Origin: an uncultured Lachnospiraceae bacterium
GTDB lineage: Bacteria > Bacillota > Clostridia > Lachnospirales > Lachnospiraceae
Assembly: GCA_902779505.1 (NCBI GenBank)
Contig: CACZBZ010000027.1
Coordinates: 1 to 47,282, forward strand
Direction of reading: 5' to 3'
Length of the DNA stretch: 47,282 nt
Shown: piece by piece, positions 1-6,242 of the stretch
Layout: each line of letters begins with the position of its first letter
Numbering within the stretch: position 1 is the stretch's first letter
Made by a program: the position numbers and the translations under genes
The notes under the pieces: model-generated
What the model was told of the DNA's origin: nothing
Databases searched by the model: none
The model's input: only the letters and a program-made list of their open reading frames with translations

Positions 1-348
1 ACGGAATATCAGACCATTCACAAGCAGCTTGATGCGGCCAATAAGGGACTTACATATCTCAAAGAAAAATGTCAGAAGGTCTTTGAGGGAAGCATTACAA
101 AGATGCAGAATCATCTTAATGTTGCCAATTACGCCACAACCAACTGCGGTACAAGAGAAAAGAAACTCAGTCTTATCAAGAACAGACTTATGTCTCAGAA
201 AACCAATTTTGAGACTCTGCAGTCTGACAATGAGAACATAGATCTTTCAGATGTTGCAATCGAGTTAAGCGGTGCCGAACTGACCTACCAGGCAGCTTTG
301 ATGAGCGTAAGCAAGATAATGCAGACATCTCTGATGAACTACATCTAA
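1..348 (+). CDS. flgL: Flagellar hook-filament junction protein FlgL, C-terminal part
   Basis: The open frame enters the window at base 1 and ends at TAA 346-348, giving 115 residues of a longer protein. It is a helical, flagellin-like C-terminal domain with heptad character. The last residues (ALMSVSKIMQTSLMNYI) match the conserved end of FlgL/flagellin proteins, which packs into the D0 core of the rod-hook-filament axis. FlgL (HAP3) joins hook to filament outside the cell. The following fliW-csrA pair and flaG-fliD-fliS support FlgL over flagellin, since flgK-flgL-fliW-csrA is a standard Firmicutes order. The 5' end lies outside the window, so start and domain content cannot be judged. An internal ATG at 103 is not a gene start. 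Confidence 0.85.
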   Translation, partial: TEYQTIHKQLDAANKGLTYLKEKCQKVFEGSITKMQNHLNVANYATTNCGTREKKLSLIKNRLMSQKTNFETLQSDNENIDLSDVAIELSGAELTYQAALMSVSKIMQTSLMNYI

Positions 349-367
349 ATATAACAGGAGGAAGGAT

Positions 368-826
368 ATGAAGATTAACACAAGAATATTTGGAGAAATT
401 GATATCGCTGATGAAAAGATCATTCATGTTCAGGGCGGTATTGTCGGATTTCCCGATCTTACAGATTTTGCCCTTATCCATGACAGCGATGAGGGAGTGG
501 GAAGTGCAATTCAGTGGCTGCAGTCTATGCAGGAACCGGCTTTTGCCCTGCCCGTAATGGATCCCCTTGTAGTAAAGAGCGACTACAATCCCATCGTAGA
601 GGATGAACTGCTCAAATCCATCGGAGAACTTTCTCCGGATTATGTACTTGTACTTGTAACCCTTACAGTACCCAAGGATATCAAGAAGATGTCAGTCAAT
701 CTTCAGGCTCCTATCGTGGTTAATGCCCTTGAATGCAAGGCATGCCAGATTATAGTCGACCCCGATCAGTATCCTGTTCGCTTCCCTATCTATGATATAT
801 TAGATAAGATGAAGCAGGAAGGTTAG
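368..826 (+). CDS. fliW: Flagellar assembly factor FliW
   Basis: This 152-residue cytoplasmic protein has the usual FliW length and opens with the family's typical [11 protein letters not shown] strand. It contains the conserved GGIVGFPDL segment near residues 24-32 and a C-terminal region with the [14 protein letters not shown] and YPVRFPI motifs. In Bacillus FliW binds flagellin and the allosteric site of CsrA; free FliW removes CsrA from the flagellin mRNA, coupling translation to secretion. The ribosome binding site AGGAGGA lies at about 356-362, shortly after the flgL stop. The csrA start follows 11 bases after the stop, so both are made from one mRNA. Nothing unusual was seen in the protein. 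Confidence 0.95.
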   Translation: MKINTRIFGEIDIADEKIIHVQGGIVGFPDLTDFALIHDSDEGVGSAIQWLQSMQEPAFALPVMDPLVVKSDYNPIVEDELLKSIGELSPDYVLVLVTLTVPKDIKKMSVNLQAPIVVNALECKACQIIVDPDQYPVRFPIYDILDKMKQEG

Positions 827-837
827 GAGGTGGCAGT

Positions 838-1059
838 ATGTTAGCTTTATCACGTAAAAAGAACGAAGCTCTTATTATTAACAATAATATAGAGATTACA
901 ATACTTGAGATAAAAGGCGATCAGGTAAAGATTGGCATTAATGCTCCCAAGGAGGTTCCTGTATATCGTAAGGAAGTATATGAACAGATCCAGAAAGAGA
1001 ATGCCGAAGCTGCCGGAACGGAAGGACTTGCAGCACTTGCTGATTTCCTCAAAAAATAA
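838..1059 (+). CDS. csrA: Carbon storage regulator CsrA
   Basis: This 73-residue protein starts [20 protein letters not shown], the canonical CsrA N-terminus that forms the first beta strand and RNA-binding edge. It continues with the [21 protein letters not shown] core that carries the second RNA-contact strand. CsrA homodimers bind GGA motifs in mRNA leaders and block the ribosome; in motile Firmicutes the target is flagellin mRNA and the antagonist is FliW, encoded just upstream. The ribosome binding site GGAGGTGG directly precedes the ATG. The C-terminal helix extends about as far as in other clostridial CsrA proteins. Two excellent candidate CsrA sites lie upstream of fliD in this same cluster. 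Confidence 0.96.
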   Translation: MLALSRKKNEALIINNNIEITILEIKGDQVKIGINAPKEVPVYRKEVYEQIQKENAEAAGTEGLAALADFLKK

Positions 1060-1082
1060 TGATTTTTATTTGGAAAAAGTGT

Positions 1083-1110
1083 TAAGTTTTTTCTATAGTA
1101 ATCCGATATA
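1083..1110 (+). promoter_or_regulatory. Predicted SigD/FliA-type flagellar promoter
   Basis: TAAG at 1083-1086 and CCGATATA at 1103-1110 are separated by 16 bases. This closely fits the sigma-28 family pattern TAAA-N14-16-CCGATAT of late flagellar genes. It sits 97 bases upstream of the flaG ribosome binding site. The predicted start near 1117 falls inside the 5' arm of the terminator at 1112-1145. Confidence 0.6.
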
Positions 1111-1111
1111 T

Positions 1112-1145
1112 AGGTTAGCAGAAAGTGTTTCTGCTAACCTTTTTT
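1112..1145 (+). terminator. Rho-independent terminator after csrA
   Basis: A perfect 13-bp stem (AGGTTAGCAGAAA at 1112-1124 with TTTCTGCTAACCT at 1128-1140) closes a 3-base loop and is followed by five Ts. It would end the flgL-fliW-csrA transcript. Confidence 0.85.
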
Positions 1146-1148
1146 CGT

Positions 1149-1181
1149 GTTCATACGGAATGACGCGGGTTCCTTATGAAC
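1149..1181 (+). repeat. Inverted repeat in the csrA-flaG gap
   Basis: GTTCATACGGAA (1149-1160) and TTCCTTATGAAC (1170-1181) are complementary at 11 of 12 positions around a 9-base spacer. No T-run follows, so it is not a terminator. It would lie in the 5' leader of the predicted SigD transcript for flaG. It may be an RNA hairpin or an operator; the function is unknown. Confidence 0.5.
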
Positions 1182-1230
1182 ATGAGATAAACGTGTTAAC
1201 AGTAGTATGAAGCGCATGGAGGTGATTCAT

Positions 1231-1608
1231 ATGGCAATCGAGCCTATCGGAACAATGACAGCAATGCAGGTTACAGAGATTAATGCAAGCCAGGCAGCAG
1301 TGCCTAAGGTAGATGCGACTACATTATCCGTTGCCAAGACAGCAGAAAGTGATGCACAGGGACAGGAATATAATGAACAGAGAGAGCCTGACCTTGATCA
1401 GATTAAAAAAGCTGTAGATGACATGAACAAGAAGATGAGCAATTCGGAAGCAGTCTTCGGTATTCATGAGGGAACAAATCGTGTAACCATTAAGATTGTA
1501 GACAAGAAGACGAAGGAAGTCATCAAAGAACTGCCACCTGAGAAGACACTTGATATGATATCAAAGGTATGGGAGATGGCAGGTATTCTCGTAGACGAGA
1601 AGAGATAA
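1231..1608 (+). CDS. flaG: FlaG-family flagellar protein
   Basis: The start chosen is the ATG at 1231 (MAIEPIGTMTAM), because GGAGGTG at 1218-1224 is correctly spaced; an upstream in-frame start at 1207 has no ribosome binding site. The 125-residue product has a low-complexity N-terminal half. The C-terminal FlaG domain of roughly residues 60-125 includes DDMNKKMSNSEAVFGIHEG, followed by the KIVDKKTKEVIKELPPEKTLDMI segment spread over 1492-1560. FlaG proteins affect filament length and lie next to fliD in many bacteria; the biochemical role is not settled. The fliD leader with candidate CsrA sites follows directly, so the two are probably co-transcribed. Confidence 0.88.
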   Translation: MAIEPIGTMTAMQVTEINASQAAVPKVDATTLSVAKTAESDAQGQEYNEQREPDLDQIKKAVDDMNKKMSNSEAVFGIHEGTNRVTIKIVDKKTKEVIKELPPEKTLDMISKVWEMAGILVDEKR

Positions 1609-1618
1609 GTAACCAAGC

Positions 1619-1656
1619 AGACAAGGACGTCGTAAAGAGACAAGGAAGTTGGAGGT
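1619..1656 (+). promoter_or_regulatory. Two candidate CsrA-binding sites abutting the fliD ribosome binding site
   Basis: AGACAAGGACGT (1619-1630) and AGACAAGGAAGT (1638-1649) each closely match the known CsrA consensus RUACARGGAUGU. The Shine-Dalgarno GGAGGT follows at 1651-1656, itself with a GGA. In the first site GAC (1620-1622) can pair with GTC (1629-1631), which puts the GGA in a hairpin loop, the preferred presentation. This architecture is known to allow translational repression by CsrA. Confidence 0.6.
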
Positions 1657-1663
1657 AGACATT

Positions 1664-3047
1664 ATGCCAATCAGATTATCGGGAATGAGTTCAGGACTTG
1701 ATACAGACGCTATCGTAACCGAACTTGTAAAAGCAAAATCAGCAAAGAAAACAACACTTGAGGGCGAACAGAAGAAACTTCAGTGGAAGCAGGATTCATG
1801 GAAGTCTCTTAACTCAAAGATTTATTCTTTCTACAGTAAGACCCTCAGTAATATGAGAATTAAGTCTGACTATATGAAGAAGGCAACAAAGTCCACATCG
1901 GATGCCGTTTCTGTAGTAACAGGAAGTTCAGCTGCAATATGTACTCAGACGCTTTCTGACATTAAGATGGCCAAGGCCGGTTATCTTACAGGTGCATCAG
2001 TTGCGGCTTATACGGATGCAGAGGATAATGAACATAAAGTTGAAAAGACAACTCTCCTTAAGGATCTTGACATAGCTGCCGGAACAACTTTCAAAATAAC
2101 AGGTTCTGAAGGACCGGTGGAGATTACCGTAGACGAAGAGACAAGTCTTCAGGGATTGCTCAGACAGTTCAATTCCGCAGGTGTAACAGCCAACTTCGAC
2201 GAAACTAACCAGAGAATATTCATCAGTGCCAACAAGATGGGCGCAGAGAATGATTTCACTATTGAAAGTTCAAGCAGCGAAGCTCTGGAGAGACTCGGTA
2301 TTGCAGATAAGCAGGCAGGAAGCAAGAAGATACCCGGCGAGAGTGCTTCGATCACTCTTAACGGTGTTACATATACTTCGGAGAGCAATACCTTTACCAT
2401 AAATGACTTGACTATCACAGTCAATAGAGAAACTGACGACGATGTCACACTGTCCACATCGCAGGATACTGACGGCATTTACAAGATGATTAAGGACATG
2501 ATTAAGGAATACAATGATCTGGTCATCGAGATGGATAAAAATTACAATGCCGACTCCGCTAAGAACTACAAGATGCTTACTGAAGAAGAAAAAGAAGCTA
2601 TGTCGGAAGACGAAGTAAAAGAGTGGGAAGACAAGATTAAGTCGGCGCTCTTAAGACGTGATTCAACTCTCGGCAATGTATACAGCTCATTAAAAAATCT
2701 TATGCTTGCGGGCGTTGAGTAACACATCCACTAACGAGGATAAGCTCAGGAAAGCAATAGCTTCCAATCCGGATGAAGTAATAGAATTCTTCTCGACATT
2801 ATCTAAGAACCTGTATACTAAGGTTGGCGATCTTATGGCAAGATCGGAATACAGTTCGGCATTTACCGTATATGACGACAAGAAGATGAAGAGTGATTAT
2901 GCGGATTACACAGCCAAGATTGCGGCTCAGCAAGAGAAGGTAACCGCTATGGAAGACTACTATTACAAGAAGTTTACCGCAATGGAAAAAGCTCTTACTA
3001 CAATGCAGAGTAAAGAAAATGCTCTTTCGGGCTTGTTTGCTAAATAA
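1664..3047 (+). pseudogene. fliD: Flagellar cap protein FliD, interrupted by an internal deletion with frameshift
   Basis: The start is the ATG at 1664 (MPIRLSGMSSGLDTDAIV), seven bases after GGAGGT. The first open part runs to TAA 2720-2722 (352 residues) and holds the FliD N-terminal motif, the hypervariable middle and the start of the FliD C-terminal domain. The coding sense continues in the +1 frame from about 2706 to TAA at 3047 (TSTNEDKLRKAIASNP onward, ending ENALSGLFAK), the normal FliD end. Between them the family usually has roughly 30-40 more residues (a GKTYxL-type segment), absent here. So this looks like an internal deletion of about 100 bases that also shifted the frame. FliD caps the filament tip and folds incoming flagellin. 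It could be a real loss-of-function mutation or an assembly collapse. Confidence 0.8.
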
Positions 3048-3142
3048 AAAAAGTATTAAAATAAAAGGGCCGGATGATGGTCAAAATATAGCGTGAAGAT
3101 TGGATGACAATCGGAATGTTAGATTAACCGGAGGTTAAGTGA

Positions 3143-3523
3143 ATGATTCAAAATGGATATGCGCAGTATAATAACAGTAAAGTTTTAACGGCTTCGCCTG
3201 CAGAACTTACACTAATGTTATATGAAGGAGCTATCAAATTCTGCAACATAGCGGTTATGGCTATGGAGAAGAAAGATGTTCAGAAGGCTCACAATAACAT
3301 AATCCGTGTGCAGAGGATCATCGAAGAATTCAGAAGTACCCTGGACAGAAAGTATCCTGTTGCGGAAGACTTTGACAGAGTATACGTATACATTCTGAAG
3401 AGACTTCTGGAAGCAAATATTAAGAAAGACCCGGAGATACTGGAGGAGATACTTGAACATCTCCGTTCCATGAGAGATACCTGGGTTGAAGTAATGAAAT
3501 CAAGCAAGGTCAAAGGACAGTAA
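3143..3523 (+). CDS. fliS: Flagellar export chaperone FliS
   Basis: This 126-residue helical protein has the FliS hallmark start (NGYAQYNNSKVLTASPAELTL in spread form) and LYEGAIKFCNIA near residues 29-40, followed by the helical segment from NNIIRVQRIIEEF. FliS binds the C-terminal region of newly made flagellin and prevents premature polymerisation in the cytoplasm. It has a good ribosome binding site (CCGGAGGTT at about 3129-3137). The stop is one base before the next gene's ATG, showing translational coupling. The leader 3061-3137 contains several GGA triplets, one beside a GATTG/CAATC stem at 3098-3112, so CsrA control is possible but weaker than for fliD. Confidence 0.95.
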   Translation: MIQNGYAQYNNSKVLTASPAELTLMLYEGAIKFCNIAVMAMEKKDVQKAHNNIIRVQRIIEEFRSTLDRKYPVAEDFDRVYVYILKRLLEANIKKDPEILEEILEHLRSMRDTWVEVMKSSKVKGQ

Positions 3524-3524
3524 A

Positions 3525-3998
3525 ATGTTGGATAATTATCTGCAGATATTGAATGACAGTCTTGTAAAGAAAGATGCCATCCTTGCAAAGATAGAAGCCC
3601 TCAGCAGTGCGCAGGCACAGATGATCGAAGAGGGAGGGTCTTTTGAAGATATCGATGCAAATATGGATCAGAAGGCTGAACTCATTAGTGAACTTGAGCT
3701 CCTCGATGACGGTTTTGAATCTTTATATGATAAGATTAAAGCCGAGCTTGACGATCACAAGTCTGAGTATAAAAAAGAGATCAAGGCTATTCAGAAACTG
3801 ATTGGATCGGTTATGGACAAGAGCGCTTCCATACAGGCAATAGAGGCTCGTAATAAAAAGGCAATGGAAAAGAGATTTGCCGACGAAAGGAAAGAACTCA
3901 GCCAGAGAAAGGTAACTCAGAGCGTTGCCTATGATTATTACAAGACAACCAGCAAACTGCAGGCTGTAGGGCCTCAGTTTTTGGACAAGAAAAAATAA
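3525..3998 (+). CDS. Putative FliT/FlgN-like flagellar chaperone
   Basis: This 157-residue, highly charged and almost entirely helical protein has coiled-coil heptads across most of its length. It starts one base after the fliS stop, the position of FliT in other flagellar operons. Weak resemblance to FlgN/FliT export chaperones is seen in the N-terminal helix (MLDNYLQILNDSLVKKDAIL) and in the general helical character. Such chaperones bind the hook-associated proteins FlgK, FlgL or FliD before secretion. No catalytic motif is visible. The assignment rests mainly on position and fold type, so another flagellar accessory coiled-coil protein is possible. A terminator follows. Confidence 0.6.
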   Translation: MLDNYLQILNDSLVKKDAILAKIEALSSAQAQMIEEGGSFEDIDANMDQKAELISELELLDDGFESLYDKIKAELDDHKSEYKKEIKAIQKLIGSVMDKSASIQAIEARNKKAMEKRFADERKELSQRKVTQSVAYDYYKTTSKLQAVGPQFLDKKK

Positions 3999-4011
3999 TA
4001 TTTGTCTATGG

Positions 4012-4042
4012 CACCCCGGATATAATAATCCGGGGTGTTTTC
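4012..4042 (+). terminator. Terminator after the flagellar operon
   Basis: CACCCCGGAT (4012-4021) pairs perfectly with ATCCGGGGTG (4028-4037) around a 6-base loop and is followed by TTTTCTGTTTT. Confidence 0.88.
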
Positions 4043-4087
4043 TGTTTTCTGAAGAGTTTTCCCCATAGGAGGATTTCCTTCTATGTG

Positions 4088-4116
4088 TTGCCAAGGTATG
4101 CGACATTTCATATAAT
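4088..4116 (+). promoter_or_regulatory. SigA-type promoter for the fucosyltransferase-glf-glgX unit
   Basis: TTGCCA (4088-4093) and TATAAT (4111-4116) are spaced by exactly 17 bases, between the flagellar terminator and the first sugar gene. Confidence 0.7.
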
Positions 4117-4166
4117 AAAAGTAGTTTTTATAACTCATAGTTAACAGGGGATATAGGAGAAAGAAA

Positions 4167-5068
4167 ATGAGAATACAGTTATTGAACGGAGGCCTGGCAA
4201 GCCAGGTATTTCAGTATGTATTTGTGCAAGATACGGGGAATTGAGCAACCCTGCAGGTGGCAAATGGTATCTTGACGATTCGGAGTTCTTTTTAGGAAAC
4301 AGTGTGTATAACGGCTATGAGCTTGAAAAGGTCTTTGGCATTAAGGCCAACCTTTTAAGCAATGCTTTTGACAAGGATGTCTGGGATGAGTACATTGCTT
4401 TGAAAAAACAGGGCTACAGTATTCCACAGATTTTCTTGGAATGTGGCGAGGACATAGGTATATACGCCGAGACGGATGATTATAACGAGATCAATCCTTT
4501 CAGCGGACACGTGTACAGGAAGCTGCCCGAGGGTGGTTTCTATCCGGATATTGTAAAGATGACTGAAGCTGCAAGCATCTATTATCACGGAACATGGATT
4601 GATAAGAGATGGTTCAACGCATACAGAGATGTCTTCTTAAAGGAACTTGCCTTTCCGGAAATAACCGGTATGCAGGCCAGAATCTATGAGGAACAGATCA
4701 AGGACGAATATGCGGTAGCTGTTCATATCAGAAGAGGCAACTACGTTGATAAAGGCCTTCAGCTTGGCTGCGAATACTATCATGACGCTCTTAAACAGCT
4801 GGCAGAGGATAAGAAGGACTATAAGGTATATGTATTCTCCGACGATCTCTTCTGGTGCAATCAGCATTCCTTTGAACTGGGCTTCCACTTTGCACCTCAG
4901 GTGGAATACGTATCCGGCAACATAGGAACGGGAAGCTACGTGGATCTCTATCTTATGTCTATATGTAAAGGTATAGTCATGGCCAACAGTGCATTTTCGT
5001 ATCTTGCCGCACTTATGGCAAAAGATCTGGATTTTGTGGTTGAGCCACAGCCGGGAATACTGAAATAA
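4167..5068 (+). pseudogene. GT11-type alpha-1,2-fucosyltransferase, frameshifted near its start
   Basis: Translation from ATG 4167 (GGAGA ribosome binding site at 4156-4160) gives MRIQLLNGGLASQVFQYVF, the conserved N-terminus of GT11 fucosyltransferases. It then runs into TGA at 4242-4244. The frame opening at 4241 continues as ELSNPAGGKWYLDDSEFF to TAA at 5068. Removing two bases in the TTTGTGCAAG stretch (4221-4230) restores F-ARYGELSNP and one protein of about 299 residues, the normal family length. The GDP-fucose binding motif HIRRGNYV is encoded from 4724 and the second family motif (MANSAFSYLA) near 4979. The gene would add L-fucose to a galactose of a surface glycan. As read, it is off; the cause may be a real TG duplication, slippage or sequence error. 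Confidence 0.82.
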
Positions 5069-5091
5069 AATAGGCGAAACGGAAACATATT

Positions 5092-6219
5092 ATGCATTAT
5101 GATTATTTGATTGTGGGAGCGGGTCTTTACGGAGCCGTATTTGCCCATGAGATGACTAAAGCCGGAAAGAAATGTCTCTGCATAGACAAGAGAGAACATA
5201 TTGCCGGCAATATATATACGAAGAACTGGAAGGGAATCAATGTACACTGGTACGGTGCTCATATATTCCACACGAGCGATGAGGAAGTATGGGACTATAT
5301 CAGACAGTTTGCAAAGTTCAATCACTTTGTGAATTCCCCTGTGGCCGTCTACAAGGATGAGCTCTATAACCTTCCCTTTAACATGAATACTTTCTCCAAG
5401 ATGTGGGGTGTCAGAACACCTGCGGAAGCTAAGGAAAAGATAGACGAGCAGATTAAGGATCTTAACATTGAGGAGCCTCGCAATCTTGAGGAGCAAGCTC
5501 TTTCCCTTGTGGGAAGAGATGTGTATGAGAAGCTTATCAAGGGTTATACGGAGAAGCAGTGGGGACATGATTGCAAGGATCTTCCCAGCTTTATAATCAA
5601 GAGACTGCCTCTCAGATTCACCTATGATAACAATTATTTCAAAGATCCTTACCAGGGAATTCCTGTGGGCGGATATACGGGAATAGTTGAGAAGCTTCTT
5701 GAAGGAACGACTCTTTATCTCAATGTTTCCTACAGACAGTTCCTTAAGGACAATGAGGAAAAAGGAGCTGCCGCTGACAGCTTTGACAAGGTAATCTACA
5801 CCGGTATGATCGATGAATATTTTGATTACAAACTGGGAGAACTTGAATACAGATCTCTCAGGTTCGAGCATGAGCTTCTGGAAGGCGAAAGCAATTACCA
5901 GGGCAATGCGGTAATCAATTATACGGAAAAAGAGATTCCTTATACCAGAATAATAGAGCACAAACACTTTGAGTTCGGAAGCGGAAAGGATACGGTCATA
6001 ACAAAAGAGTATCCTGCCACATGGAAAAAGGGCGATGAACCCTATTATCCCATTAACGACGATAGAAATAACGATCTGTACGAGAAATACAGCCGACTGG
6101 CGGATGAGGAAGAGAACGTAATCTTCGGCGGTCGTCTCGGAAAGTACAGATACTATGATATGGACAAGATAATCAGAGAAGCACTTGATCTTGCCAAAGA
6201 CGAACTTTCATACGTATAG
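5092..6219 (+). CDS. glf: UDP-galactopyranose mutase
   Basis: This 375-residue flavoenzyme converts UDP-galactopyranose to UDP-galactofuranose in the cytoplasm. The N-terminal FAD-binding Rossmann motif (DYLIVGAGLYGAVFAHEM, residues 3-20) is followed by the dinucleotide acidic residue in CIDKREHIAGN. The family motifs WYGAHIFHT, KGYTEKQWG and PVGGYTGIVEKLL are present, and the C-terminal motif FGGRLGKYRYYDMDKII carries the FAD/substrate arginine. Length is typical (about 370-390). It follows the broken fucosyltransferase by 23 bases and precedes glgX by 23, so one operon is likely. It implies galactofuranose-containing polysaccharide or protein glycan. Its place beside flagellar genes makes filament or capsule glycosylation possible, but that is inference. 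Confidence 0.95.
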   Translation: MHYDYLIVGAGLYGAVFAHEMTKAGKKCLCIDKREHIAGNIYTKNWKGINVHWYGAHIFHTSDEEVWDYIRQFAKFNHFVNSPVAVYKDELYNLPFNMNTFSKMWGVRTPAEAKEKIDEQIKDLNIEEPRNLEEQALSLVGRDVYEKLIKGYTEKQWGHDCKDLPSFIIKRLPLRFTYDNNYFKDPYQGIPVGGYTGIVEKLLEGTTLYLNVSYRQFLKDNEEKGAAADSFDKVIYTGMIDEYFDYKLGELEYRSLRFEHELLEGESNYQGNAVINYTEKEIPYTRIIEHKHFEFGSGKDTVITKEYPATWKKGDEPYYPINDDRNNDLYEKYSRLADEEENVIFGGRLGKYRYYDMDKIIREALDLAKDELSYV

Positions 6220-6242
6220 GTATTGGATGGAGATGTTTTCTA

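Noticed and set aside
932-1210. Open frame overlapping csrA and the terminator
   Set aside because: It reads through a terminator hairpin and the first part is out-of-frame csrA.
2700-2725. Programmed ribosomal frameshift in fliD
   Set aside because: No slippery heptamer or stimulatory structure was seen, and the expected family segment is missing, so a shift alone would not give normal FliD.
4948-5967. Long minus-strand open frame (339 codons) opposite the fucosyltransferase and glf
   Set aside because: It is antisense to a clear UDP-galactopyranose mutase, resembles no family and results from codon bias of the real gene.
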